Shown here piece after piece: positions 42,723-51,289 of a stretch of DNA of 64,000 nucleotides. Where the stretch lies: the NCBI GenBank assembly GCA_003584705.1, contig AP018536.1:3968001-4032000 (forward strand), read 5' to 3'. The stretch is from Lachnospiraceae bacterium GAM79 (GTDB lineage: Bacteria; Bacillota; Clostridia; Lachnospirales; Lachnospiraceae). Every line of letters starts with the position of its first letter. The stretch's first letter is position 1. Both the position numbers and the translations under genes were made by a program. The notes under the pieces were generated by a model. That model was not told the origin of the DNA. It was given only the letters and a program-made list of their open reading frames with translations, and made no database searches.

Positions 42723-42882
42723 CAATAAGCCTGTTTCAAAATCAGACATTTTTAATTATTTTTTAGTGACGAGATAAATATTAAGAAAAATAATATTTGC
42801 CGTTGTGATGCTCTTGAGTATGGAAAGAATGAAACGATGGAAATTGAATTTTAAGGATTTAGTGAGTTTTGTTTATCTATTT

Positions 42883-43180
42883 GCAGATTATCTGTAATCT
42901 GCCACAACTGAATATGACCGTCAAGGTCCGATGAAGAAACCGATGTATTGAGCGTAAAGCGATCATGCGTCGGTTTTTCTTTTTGCAAAATAGTCCGGTG
43001 GACTGTTTTGTAAAACCGAAGGAACTGACGGAGCTTGGGACAGGGCGAAGTCAGTTTGTTCGGGCGGGAGTACGGAGGGTGCAACCCTTTGTGCATGGGT
43101 ACAGGGAATGCAATACCCCTGTGCAGGTCAAGGGCGGCAGCCTTGCCCAGTTAAGTGGCGTTTCGCCACTTAGTACTGGG
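42883..43180 (+). other. Hairpin-rich region before the Mob relaxase: candidate oriT (element 2)
   Basis: A 545-bp gene-free stretch with four strong inverted repeats: GCAGATTA/TAATCTGC (42883-42902); AAACCGA/TCGGTTT with T run (42937-42984, terminator-like); 11-bp arms 42986-42996 with 43000-43010 around GGT; and TAAGTGGCG/CGCCACTTA (43152-43160 with 43164-43172), extended by CCCAGT/ACTGGG. Mob/Pre relaxases nick at hairpins just upstream of their gene. The last repeat and the following GGTATTACTTGACG are the best place. The middle could also be a structured RNA. Confidence 0.55.
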
Positions 43181-43267
43181 TATTACTTGACGCAGAAAGC
43201 CGCAAGGAATCAGCTTCGCTGCCCTTCTCCCCTGTCGGGGAAATCAAAAAGAAAAGGAGGAACTCAT

Positions 43268-44497
43268 GTGAAATTAACAAGACACAATGGACGAGCCGGA
43301 AAGAATGGCGTTTATAATCCGAAGCACAATGACCGCAGTTTTGACATTGCCAACAGCGAACACATTGACGAAGAACGAGCCAAACTAAATCTCTATTGGG
43401 ACTGTTACAATGGCTTCAATTTCAAAAATCCCGAAAAGGAAAATGAACTGTCTGCCACTTTTGAAGATGTGGAACAGCTTTTTTATCGTCAGCGGTATCG
43501 TGAATTTGTGACCGGACAGAACGAAAGAAATGTGAAGAACCGACACCCTGAAAGGAATAAGGAAACCGGTGATTTGCTCAAAAGCAAAAAGACCTGTCCA
43601 GAGGAAACGGTCTATCAGATTGGAACACTTGATAATCATGTTCCACCGGAACTGCTCATTGAGATTGTCACAGAATTTATGGAAATCGTAAATGAGCGTT
43701 TCGGCTCTCATGTCCATATCCTGAATTGGGCGCTGCACTTGGATGAAAGCACCCCTCATATTCACGAGCGTCATGTGTTCGACTGTGAAAATCAATATGG
43801 GGAGATTGCCCCACAACAGGAAAAGGCTTTGGAAGCACTGGGGTTTGAACTGCCGGAACCGGAGAAGCCGGTCGGAAGAAAAAACAACCGCAAGATGACT
43901 TTCGATTCAGCCTGTCGAGTGCTTCTGTTTGATGTGGCGAAAAAGCATGGCTTACAACTGGAAGAAGAACCAGAATATGGTGGTCGTGCTTATCTGGAAA
44001 AACAGGACTATATTCTTTTCAAGCAAAAGGAGCAACTGGCAGCACAGGAGCAAAAGTTGGAAGAACTCACGATGAAGATTGAGGATGTGGAAGCTCTGGT
44101 GGATGAGGTTGCTGATATTGCCTATGACAAGGCGGTTGAAGTCGTTGCTGATACTGTGAAACTGGAAACGCACAAGGAGGATATTAAGCTTGTGGAGCAG
44201 TCTAAAGCGTGGGTTCTCTCCCCTGAGCGTAAGGCTTCAAAGAAAGAAATCGAGTATGCAACGAAACGATTGGATGGCGTGATTGCAAGAATCACAAATG
44301 CTATGAAATCAACCATTCAGAAAATCCAAACTACGCTGATGAAACCGGAGGTCAAAAAAGCCGGAACGGAGCAAATTAAGAAGAAAGCCAAAAGTTCCAT
44401 TATAGAGCAGTTGAGCCGCAAAAAGAAAGAAATTGCAGAGCGTGAAGTCAGCCGGACAAATCAGGCGAAAAGCAAAAAACAGGATATGGAACTCTAA
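43268..44497 (+). CDS. mob: Mob/Pre (MobV-type) relaxase
   Basis: 409 residues from GTG 43268, just after AAAAGGAGG. Earlier codons are open only by chance through the hairpin region. The N-terminus KLTRHNGRAGKNGVYNPKHNDR, then HVHILNWALHLDESTPHIHERHVF carry the His-rich metal site and the HxDExTPH signature of Mob_Pre proteins. A long coiled coil (about residues 250-400) follows. It would nick the oriT upstream and mobilize element 2 through a helper system. A different relaxase family from that of element 1. Confidence 0.9.
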   Translation: MKLTRHNGRAGKNGVYNPKHNDRSFDIANSEHIDEERAKLNLYWDCYNGFNFKNPEKENELSATFEDVEQLFYRQRYREFVTGQNERNVKNRHPERNKETGDLLKSKKTCPEETVYQIGTLDNHVPPELLIEIVTEFMEIVNERFGSHVHILNWALHLDESTPHIHERHVFDCENQYGEIAPQQEKALEALGFELPEPEKPVGRKNNRKMTFDSACRVLLFDVAKKHGLQLEEEPEYGGRAYLEKQDYILFKQKEQLAAQEQKLEELTMKIEDVEALVDEVADIAYDKAVEVVADTVKLETHKEDIKLVEQSKAWVLSPERKASKKEIEYATKRLDGVIARITNAMKSTIQKIQTTLMKPEVKKAGTEQIKKKAKSSIIEQLSRKKKEIAEREVSRTNQAKSKKQDMEL

Positions 44498-44539
44498 AGC
44501 ACTTGCTGTTTTCACTTTGAAAATGACAGGTGCTTTTTT
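44498..44539 (+). terminator. Terminator between relaxase and primase genes
   Basis: AGCACTTG (from 44498) pairs with CAGGTGCT before TTTTTT, with an inner TTTTCA/TGAAAA stem. It begins right after the relaxase stop and ends 20 bases before the primase start. Confidence 0.75.
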
Positions 44540-44559
44540 CGTTTCAGGAAAGGAGTCAC

Positions 44560-45198
44560 ATGAATGTATTTGAAGTTGTAAAAGAAAATGTTACTGCCCG
44601 ACAAGCCGCAGAAGCCTATGGCTTGAAAGTGGGTCGCACAGGTATGGCGTGTTGTCCGTTTCACTCGGATAAGTCCCCCAGTATGAAGCTGGATGAACGC
44701 TATTACTGTTTTGGCTGCGGAGCAACCGGAGACGCTGTTGATCTGACAGCGAAGCTATTCGGTATCGGGCTGAGAGAAGCTGCTGTTAAACTTGCTGAAG
44801 ATTTTGGTCTTAACTATGACAGCCGACAAAAGCCCAGTGTCCGCCCTCGTATTCGTGAGCCGACACCGGAGCAGAAATATCAAAAAGAAGAAAATCATTG
44901 CTACAAGGTGCTGACGGATTATTTTCATCTTCTTAGAGAATGGGAAAAGAAATACGCTCCTAAACAGCCGGATGAGGAATGGAGTCCCCTGTTTGCAGAA
45001 GCACTGTATAAGAAGAACTATATCGAATATCTGCTTGATATTCTTCTGTATGGTTCATTGGAGGAACGAAAAGCACTTGTGGCAGAACAGAGAAAGGAGG
45101 CGTTAAAACATGAACAGCGAATTGCAGAATTGTCAGCAGACAGAACCATGCACAGTAGAAGAAATCCGAAACAGCTTAGAGCAGAGCGAGAAAGGTAA
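44560..45198 (+). CDS. CHC2 zinc-finger primase-type protein
   Basis: 212 residues from ATG 44560 after GGAAAGGAG. A CHC2 zinc finger (GMACCPFHSDKSPSMKLDERYYCFGCGATGDAVDL) is followed by a helical region ending in a basic tail, with no Toprim catalytic domain. It is closely similar to the N-terminal 175 residues of the ICE protein at 47945. With the VapE-like ATPase, which it overlaps by 89 bases, it probably primes replication of element 2. Confidence 0.88.
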   Translation: MNVFEVVKENVTARQAAEAYGLKVGRTGMACCPFHSDKSPSMKLDERYYCFGCGATGDAVDLTAKLFGIGLREAAVKLAEDFGLNYDSRQKPSVRPRIREPTPEQKYQKEENHCYKVLTDYFHLLREWEKKYAPKQPDEEWSPLFAEALYKKNYIEYLLDILLYGSLEERKALVAEQRKEALKHEQRIAELSADRTMHSRRNPKQLRAERER

Positions 45199-46486
45199 GG
45201 TTTATAATACTGCCGCAAATTATAAGCGTGTTCTGCAATATGACCCACTTTTGAAAGGGGCTATCCGAAAAAATCTTCTGACCGAAAGAATCGACATTGT
45301 GAAGCCCCTCGGCTGGTATCGTGACAGCCCGACATTGACGGATGTAGATGTGAAATATCTGCTCCTATATTTTGAAGAAAACTATGGATTGACCGTAGAG
45401 AAGAAAATCATAGACGCAGTTGCGGTTATTGCCAACGAAAACCGTTACCACCCTGTCTGCGATTTTCTCAATGCCCTACACTGGGACGGAACGGAACGCA
45501 TACGCTTCTGTCTGCACCGCTTTCTCGGTTCTGATACAGATGATTACACCTATGAAGCATTGAAGTTGTTTCTGTTGGGTGCTATCTCACGAGCCTTTAA
45601 GCCGGGGTGCAAATTTGAGGTAATGCTCTGTCTTGTAGGCGGTCAGGGAGCCGGAAAGTCCTCTTTCTTCCGTTTGCTTGCGGTCAATGATGATTGGTTC
45701 TCTGATGACTTGAAAAAGCTGGATGATGAAAATGTGTACCGCAAAATGCAGGGGCATTGGATTATTGAAATGTCGGAAATGATTGCAACCGCCAACGCTA
45801 AGAGCATTGAAGAAATCAAATCCTTTCTGAGCCGCCAAAAGGAAACCTATAAGATACCCTATGAAACACATCCGGCAGACAGAAAACGACAATGTGTGTT
45901 TGGAGGTTCTTCTAATACCCTTGACTTTCTTCCCCTTGACAGAACAGGCAACCGCCGCTTCGTTCCGGTTATGGTCTATCCTGAAAGGGCTGAGGTTCAT
46001 ATTTTGGCAGATGAACAGGCTTCCAGAGAGTATATCAATCAGATGTGGGCAGAAGCTATGGAGATTTACAGAAGCGGCAATTTCCGTCTGAGATTCAGTC
46101 CGGCTATGAACGATTATCTGAAAGCCCACCAAAAGGATTTTATGCCGGAGGACACAAAGGCAGGACAGATTTTAGACTATCTGGAACGCTATTCCGGCAG
46201 CATAGTCTGCTCTAAGCAGCTTTACAAGGAAGCACTGGGGCATGATTATGACGAACCGAAACAATGGGAGCTGCGAGAGATCAACGACATTATGAATAAC
46301 GCTGTCACAGGCTGGAGGGCGTTCAGCAATCCGAGATATTTTCCAGAGCCTTACCGCAGACAAAAGGGCTGGGAGCGTATCAGGAACGACAACGAGCCTG
46401 ACAACAGCATGGATGGTTTTCAGGAAATCCCGACAGAGGAAATGGAACAGTTAGGACTTCCGGAGGAATGGTTGAAGCAAAAATAA
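45110..46486 (+). CDS. VapE-like replication ATPase
   Basis: 458 residues, ATG after AAAGGAGG. Virulence-associated E family: YHPVCDFLNALHWDGTERI, Walker A VGGQGAGKSSFFRLLA, and Walker B WIIEMSEM. FGGSSNTLDFLPLDRTGNRRFVPV is the conserved arginine region. These P-loop proteins act as helicases or initiators in phages and phage-inducible islands. It starts inside the CHC2 gene, so the two are coupled, and the iteron array begins six bases after its stop. It is likely the initiator that binds the iterons. Confidence 0.92.
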   Translation: MNSELQNCQQTEPCTVEEIRNSLEQSEKGKVYNTAANYKRVLQYDPLLKGAIRKNLLTERIDIVKPLGWYRDSPTLTDVDVKYLLLYFEENYGLTVEKKIIDAVAVIANENRYHPVCDFLNALHWDGTERIRFCLHRFLGSDTDDYTYEALKLFLLGAISRAFKPGCKFEVMLCLVGGQGAGKSSFFRLLAVNDDWFSDDLKKLDDENVYRKMQGHWIIEMSEMIATANAKSIEEIKSFLSRQKETYKIPYETHPADRKRQCVFGGSSNTLDFLPLDRTGNRRFVPVMVYPERAEVHILADEQASREYINQMWAEAMEIYRSGNFRLRFSPAMNDYLKAHQKDFMPEDTKAGQILDYLERYSGSIVCSKQLYKEALGHDYDEPKQWELREINDIMNNAVTGWRAFSNPRYFPEPYRRQKGWERIRNDNEPDNSMDGFQEIPTEEMEQLGLPEEWLKQK

Positions 46487-46491
46487 AAGCC

Positions 46492-46710
46492 CGTTGTCGC
46501 TTCGGTTGTCGAGCCGGTTGTCGGTCTGGTTGTCGGGCAAAAATCCCGAAAGCCTTGATATTGCGGCACTTTTCCCTCTCTGACAACCATGACAACCAAT
46601 ATTATAAAGAAAAAGGAAATAGTAAAAAAATAGTATCGCCCGATAAAGAAAAAAGGTTTTCTGATGTCCGTTGTCGGAACTTCGTTGTCAGACCTTTCCT
46701 TGTCGGGCTT
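46492..46710 (+). repeat. GTTGTCG iteron array: candidate replication origin (element 2)
   Basis: Four GTTGTCG copies start at exactly 12-bp steps (46492, 46504, 46516, 46528). Two inverted GACAACC copies (46582, 46591) follow, then an AT-rich stretch, then three more direct copies (46669, 46684, 46700). Directly repeated iterons, AT-rich DNA and a neighbouring primase-VapE pair are the plan of origins in phage-inducible islands. The far end also pairs GCCCGA with TCGGGC before TTTTTT (46638-46713), so it can terminate transcription too. Confidence 0.75.
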
Positions 46711-46737
46711 TTTTCATTTAATTAGGAGGAATATCGT

Positions 46738-46935
46738 ATGACAAATATCGTGAACAGTACACTACCCACCCCAAATAACCATTCGGAGAAAAATAAACCG
46801 GATGGAGTTTTTGTGATTAAGCAAGGCAAAACAAATTATAAAGTCAAAGTGTTTTTTGACCATAGTAGCGGTTTGACTGCTGAGGACAGATTGAAACGCA
46901 TTATTCAGGCAGAAGCAGAGAGAGAATCTGCGTAA
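46738..46935 (+). CDS. tnpW: TnpW family protein (element 2)
   Basis: 65 residues after AGGAGG. The C-terminal part FVIKQGKTNYKVKVFFDHSSGLTAEDRLKRIIQAEAE matches the TnpW family and the element 1 copy at 25925-26119. Last gene of the element, 45 bases before the right crossover site. Function unknown. Confidence 0.85.
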   Translation: MTNIVNSTLPTPNNHSEKNKPDGVFVIKQGKTNYKVKVFFDHSSGLTAEDRLKRIIQAEAERESA

Positions 46936-46979
46936 GTAATATGAAAAATATCCATGCACCCCCTTGACAAAAGCTTTCA

Positions 46980-47663
46980 GAGGACACCCTATTGTCCGCG
47001 ATGGAGACTGCCGGAAAAGAGGATATGCCGGAGGATGCCGAGCGAAAAGGTCTGGGGACACCGGCCACCCGTGCCGGTATTTTGGAAAAGCTGGTATCTG
47101 CCGGTTTTCTGGAACGAAAAAAGAGCAGGAAAACGGTGCAGCTTCTCCCTTCCCACGATGCAGTTTCCCTGATTACCGTTCTGCCGGAACAGCTGCAATC
47201 TCCGCTTTTGACTGCCGAGTGGGAGTACCGCCTGGGGGAAATCGAGCACGGGCAGCTTGCCCCGGAGGAGTTTCTGGACGGGATCAGCACCATGCTGAAA
47301 GATCTGGTGGGAACTTATCAGGTCATTAAGGGAACTGAGTACCTGTTCACTCCGCCCCGTGAGGTGGTGGGCAAATGCCCTCGCTGCGGCGGGGAAGTTG
47401 CAGAACTGCAAAAAGGTTTCTTCTGTCAGAATGATTCTTGCAGATTTGCAATCTGGAAAAACAACAAATGGTGGGCCGCCAAGAAAAAACAGCCGACCAA
47501 GGCTGTGGTGTCTGCACTGCTTAACGATGGCCGTGTCCGTGTGACGGGCCTATATTCGGAGAAAACCGGAAAGACCTACGATGCCGCTGTGGTTTTGGAG
47601 GATGATGGACAGTACGCCAACTTCAAGCTGGAATTTGACCAGCGGAAAGGAGGCAGCCGATGA
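46980..47663 (+). pseudogene. topB: Topoisomerase III, 3' part (interrupted)
   Basis: From GA 46980-46981 the frame reads EDTLLSAMETAGKED, then GLGTPATRAGILEKL of type IA topoisomerases, and ends with a zinc ribbon (CPRCGGE...CQNDSCRF) and a DUF-type tail. It has no start of its own at the junction. The 226 residues join codons 1-472 of topB in frame once element 2 is removed. Overlaps the next ICE gene by four bases, so that gene is normally coupled to topB translation and may be poorly made while the insert is present. Confidence 0.93.
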
Positions 47664-47938
47664 AGCTCTCTTTAGTGGAACGGGAAACCATTCTCCTCTA
47701 TAACCAGGCAGAACCAATGGCTGAGATCTATACTCATGATCCCCGTCTGATGGAGAAGCTGGATCTGCTGGCAAAAAAGCACCCCGACCAGATCATCCGA
47801 AAGGACGCCCATAACTTTACCGTCCCCAAGCGGTGTGTATCAGTCCGGGAGCCATATAGCGCAGAACGCCGCAAAGCCGCCAGTGAGCGTGCGAAAGCCG
47901 CCGGATACCAGCCTCCTATGCGAAAGTCCGGCAGTTAA
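47660..47938 (+). CDS. Small conserved ICE protein
   Basis: 92 residues. SLVERETILLYNQAEPMAEIYTHDPRLMEKL and REPYSAERRKAASERAKAAGY resemble the element 2 protein at 40283-40573. No known domain. Start overlaps the topB stop, with AAAGGAGG upstream. Confidence 0.75.
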   Translation: MKLSLVERETILLYNQAEPMAEIYTHDPRLMEKLDLLAKKHPDQIIRKDAHNFTVPKRCVSVREPYSAERRKAASERAKAAGYQPPMRKSGS

Positions 47939-47944
47939 AGGCAC

Positions 47945-50900
47945 ATGACAGAGAATGTATTTGAAGCAGTCAAGCAGTCGGTCAGCACCAGAGATGCGGC
48001 AGCGTTTTATGGGATCGAAGTCAAACGAAATGGCATGGCCTGCTGTCCCTTTCACGATGATAAGAACCCAAGCATGAAGGTAGACCAGCGGTTCCACTGC
48101 TTTGGCTGCGGTGAAGATGGGGATGTGATCGACTTTACCGCAAAGCTCTTTGACCTCTCCTCAAAAGAAGCGGCGGAGAAACTGGCACAGGACTTTGGCC
48201 TGATCTATGACAGTCAGGCCCCTCCCCGCAGGAGATATGTCCGGCAGAAAACCGAGGCACAGCAGTTTCGTGAGGATCGGCAGCGGTGTTATCGCGTACT
48301 GTCCGATTACTACCATCTGCTGAAAAAATGGGGGATTGACCATTCTCCCCGGACACCGGAGGAAGAACCGCACCCCCGCTTTGTGGAAGCAATCCAGAAG
48401 AAAACCTATGTAGAGTACCTGCTGGACCTTTTTCTTTATGAAAGTGAAGAAGAACAAAAGGCATGGATTGCAGAACACACAGCAGAAATCACACACTTGG
48501 AAAGGAGATTGAAAATCATGGCTGAGAATAAACCCACCAACCGAGAACGGCTAAGGGAAATCACAGATGGCATCGAGCAGGGGATCAAGGAACTGTTTGA
48601 GAGTGAAAAGTATATGCGCTATCTGTCCGTCATGTCCCGCTTCCACCGCTATTCGGTAAACAACACCATGCTCATCTATATGCAGAAGCCGGACGCTACA
48701 TTGGTAGCCGGATACAATAAGTGGAAAGACCAGTTTGAGCGTCATGTAAAAAAGGGCGAGCATGGCATTACCATCATCGCCCCCACACCGTATAAGAAGA
48801 AAATCGAGGAGCAGAAGCTGGACCCGGATACCAAGGCTCCGATTCTGGATAAAGACGGAAAGATCGTCACAGAGGAAAAAGAAATCGAGATCCCTATGTT
48901 CCGTCCGGTCAAGGTTTTTGATGTGAGCCAGACCGACGGGAAACCTTTGCCGGAGCTTGCTTCCTCCCTTTCCGGCAATGTGCCAAATTATGAGGTATTC
49001 ATGGAGGCTCTGCGCCGCAGTGCGCCGGTGCCGATCACTTTTGAAGCAATGGCCGCCGATACGGACGGCTATTTTTCTGCCGATCATCAGAAAATCGCCA
49101 TTCGTCAGGGCATGAGTGAGGTGCAGACGGTTTCGGCCACGGTTCATGAGATTGCCCACAGCAAGCTCCACAATCAGAAAAAGATTCAGATTGCCAATGA
49201 CGAGCAATATCAGGAGATCGAGCTGTTTGATAAACCCGGTCTGTTCTCCAATGGGCGGATTGTCCGTGATAATCTGCCGGAGGGCGTTTATTGCTATGAC
49301 CTGCGCGGTTCTGACTACGACCCCGGAGAGCCGGTCTGTGTAGAAGAACAAGTGGTTGTAAACCATGCAGGTTCCGTTCTGCTGACAGAGCCGCTGGAGC
49401 TGGCGGAAAATGGACGCCTGATGCTGACCGAGGAAGAAGGACTGAATTTTGTTGGCGGCTTTTCTACTCTCGCCCAGTTTTTGCAGGAACAGAAGAAAGA
49501 CCGTCACACGGAAGAAGTAGAGGCTGAAAGCATCTCCTATGCAGTCTGCAAATATTTTGGCATTGAAACCGGAGAAAACAGCTTCGGCTATATTGCCAGC
49601 TGGAGTCAGGGCAAGGAACTGAAAGAGCTGAGAGCCAGTTTGGAGGCCATCAATAAGACCTCCGGCACTTTGATCTCTGACATTGAGCGCCACTATAAGG
49701 AAATCTGCAAAGAGCGTGGAATTGACCCCAATGCAAAAAAAGAGCCGGAAATGGCGGTTCGTGATGCGGAGGCAAACCAGCAGGAGGCTTTGTTTCTAAT
49801 TGACGATGCCACCTATCTTCATATTCAGCCCTGTGACAGCGGCTGGGACTACACTCTTTACGATGCTGCGTCCATGAAAGAGCTGGATGGTGGTCAGCTG
49901 GATATGCCGGAGCTTTCCTGCATGAAGGCAGTTCTCCAGATTTGTGATGATAACGATCTGGACAGCACTTCGCTCAGACGCGCTCCCTTGTCTATGGTTG
50001 AGACCTTGCAGGAAGCTGCTTATGAGCAGATGCAGGCAGAGGCAAGTCAGGTGACCGCTTCTGCCCAGCTGCCGGAAGCGCAGGAGCAGGCACTGGATGA
50101 ATACCCCATGCCGGATGAGCAGGTATCCACACCGGATATGCAGGAATATGGCTACTCCTATGATGGGATGTTCCCTGTTACCAGAGAACGGGCGCTGGAA
50201 CTGGATGCCGCCGGTTTGACCGTCTATGTGCTGCATGAGGACAATACGGAGAGCATGGTGTTTGATCCGCAGGAAATCATGGATCATGGCGGTCTTTTCG
50301 GTGTGGACCATGAGGAATGGGAGAAAAGCCCTCAGTTCCACGAAAAGGTCATGGAGCGTCAGGAACATCAGCAGGAACGCGAACAGGCATTTCTCTCTCA
50401 GAACAGAGATTGCTTTGCCATCTATCAGGTAAGTAGTGACGATCCGCAGAATGTGCGCTTTATGAATCTGGATTGGTTAAAGTCCCACGACATTTCCATA
50501 GACCGCAGCAATTATGACCTCATTTACACAGCTCCTCTGAGGGAGTCTGGCACTGTGCCGGAGCAGCTGGAAAAACTCTATCAGCAATTCAATCTGGAAA
50601 AGCCCGTGGACTTTCACAGTCCCTCCATGAGCGTCAGCGACATCGTTGCGATCAAACAGGACGGTAAGGTATCCTGTCATTACTGCGACAGCGTTGGTTT
50701 TACCCAGATCCCCGGATTCCTGCCGGAAAATCCGCTGAAAAATGCGGAAATGGCCCTGGAGGACGATTATGGCATGATCGACGGTATCATCAACAATGGC
50801 GCAAAAGAGCCTACGGTGGCAGAGCTGGAACAGCAGGCCCGAAGCGGTCAGCCCATTTCCCTGATGGAGTTGGCAGCCGCCACCCATCGGGAGGAACGGG

Positions 50901-50995
50901 AAAAGAAAAAGTCCGTCATGGAGCAGCTGAAAGGCCAGCCCAAGACAGAACACAAAAAGACAGCACCAAAAAAGAGTGCGGAAAGGGAGATTTGA
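47945..50995 (+). CDS. CHC2 primase-ArdC-like fusion
   Basis: 1016 residues. Residues 1-175: CHC2 zinc finger (MACCPFHDDKNPSMKV...CFGCGEDGD) and helical region, like the element 2 protein at 44560. From about residue 192: an ArdC/DUF1738-type domain (LFESEKYMRYLSVMSRFHRYSVNNTMLIYMQ in part) with a HEIAH metal site near residue 402, then DUF4316/YodL-like C-terminal regions (about 850-960). ArdC proteins protect incoming single-stranded DNA from restriction. An internal ATG at 48518 (residue 192) preceded by AAAGGAG matches the usual start of separate ArdC-like proteins, so both a fusion and a short form may be made. Confidence 0.88.
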   Translation: MTENVFEAVKQSVSTRDAAAFYGIEVKRNGMACCPFHDDKNPSMKVDQRFHCFGCGEDGDVIDFTAKLFDLSSKEAAEKLAQDFGLIYDSQAPPRRRYVRQKTEAQQFREDRQRCYRVLSDYYHLLKKWGIDHSPRTPEEEPHPRFVEAIQKKTYVEYLLDLFLYESEEEQKAWIAEHTAEITHLERRLKIMAENKPTNRERLREITDGIEQGIKELFESEKYMRYLSVMSRFHRYSVNNTMLIYMQKPDATLVAGYNKWKDQFERHVKKGEHGITIIAPTPYKKKIEEQKLDPDTKAPILDKDGKIVTEEKEIEIPMFRPVKVFDVSQTDGKPLPELASSLSGNVPNYEVFMEALRRSAPVPITFEAMAADTDGYFSADHQKIAIRQGMSEVQTVSATVHEIAHSKLHNQKKIQIANDEQYQEIELFDKPGLFSNGRIVRDNLPEGVYCYDLRGSDYDPGEPVCVEEQVVVNHAGSVLLTEPLELAENGRLMLTEEEGLNFVGGFSTLAQFLQEQKKDRHTEEVEAESISYAVCKYFGIETGENSFGYIASWSQGKELKELRASLEAINKTSGTLISDIERHYKEICKERGIDPNAKKEPEMAVRDAEANQQEALFLIDDATYLHIQPCDSGWDYTLYDAASMKELDGGQLDMPELSCMKAVLQICDDNDLDSTSLRRAPLSMVETLQEAAYEQMQAEASQVTASAQLPEAQEQALDEYPMPDEQVSTPDMQEYGYSYDGMFPVTRERALELDAAGLTVYVLHEDNTESMVFDPQEIMDHGGLFGVDHEEWEKSPQFHEKVMERQEHQQEREQAFLSQNRDCFAIYQVSSDDPQNVRFMNLDWLKSHDISIDRSNYDLIYTAPLRESGTVPEQLEKLYQQFNLEKPVDFHSPSMSVSDIVAIKQDGKVSCHYCDSVGFTQIPGFLPENPLKNAEMALEDDYGMIDGIINNGAKEPTVAELEQQARSGQPISLMELAAATHREEREKKKSVMEQLKGQPKTEHKKTAPKKSAEREI

Positions 50996-50996
50996 T

Positions 50997-51212
50997 ATGG
51001 GAAACTTTACTTTTGAGGAAATGAACCTGATGTGCATTTACAATACCGGCAGCCGCACCGGACTGATTGACAGCCTGCGTGAGATGCGCGGCGAGCTGGC
51101 CCCGGAGGAAACCGAGCTGCGGGAGTTGACAGACAGCGCACTGGGCAAGCTCCAAGCCATGAGTGATGCCGAGTTTGCCGAGCTGGAATTGTACCCGGAT
51201 TTTGACCAGTAA
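50997..51212 (+). CDS. TTRAP family protein (transposon-transfer assisting)
   Basis: 71 residues. FTFEEMNLMCIYNTGSRTGLIDSLREMRGEL...ELRELTDSALGKLQAMSDAEFAELELYPDF matches the TTRAP family found next to the giant methylase-helicase in Tn1549-like ICEs. Acidic and helical. Starts one base after the previous stop. Role in transfer is suggested only by the family name. Confidence 0.88.
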   Translation: MGNFTFEEMNLMCIYNTGSRTGLIDSLREMRGELAPEETELRELTDSALGKLQAMSDAEFAELELYPDFDQ

Positions 51213-51289
51213 ACACCATAATCGCAGGGATGGGGTGGCAATATGCTACCCCATCTTTTACCCAAAAACCGAAAGGAGGACAGAACACT

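Larger units (their letters stand above)
37591..46981 (+). mobile_element. Element 2: serine-recombinase mobilizable element in topB
   Basis: About 9.39 kb between GA dinucleotides (37589-37590 and 46980-46981), the crossover bases known for TnpX of Tn4451. Order: tnpX, tnpV, two small genes, cargo (secreted DUF6973-like protein and metallophosphoesterase), candidate oriT, Mob/Pre relaxase, CHC2 primase, VapE-like ATPase, iterons, tnpW. It has no channel genes. Its right end has CCTTGACAA nine bases before the crossover, as in element 1. It has the same orientation as the ICE genes and as element 1. Confidence 0.92.

Noticed and set aside
42965..43267. N-terminal extension of the Mob/Pre relaxase
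   Set aside because: Open by chance through the hairpin-rich oriT-like region. The family start and the ribosome site AAAAGGAGG fit GTG 43268.
46492..46540. Possible CRISPR-like array
   Set aside because: Repeat unit is only 7-8 bases with 4-base gaps and there are no cas genes; iterons fit better.
46468..46725. Open frame with repeats RCRFGCRAGCRSGCR
   Set aside because: The apparent protein repeat is simply the translation of the GTTGTCG iterons. No ribosome site; DNA-level repeat is the better explanation.
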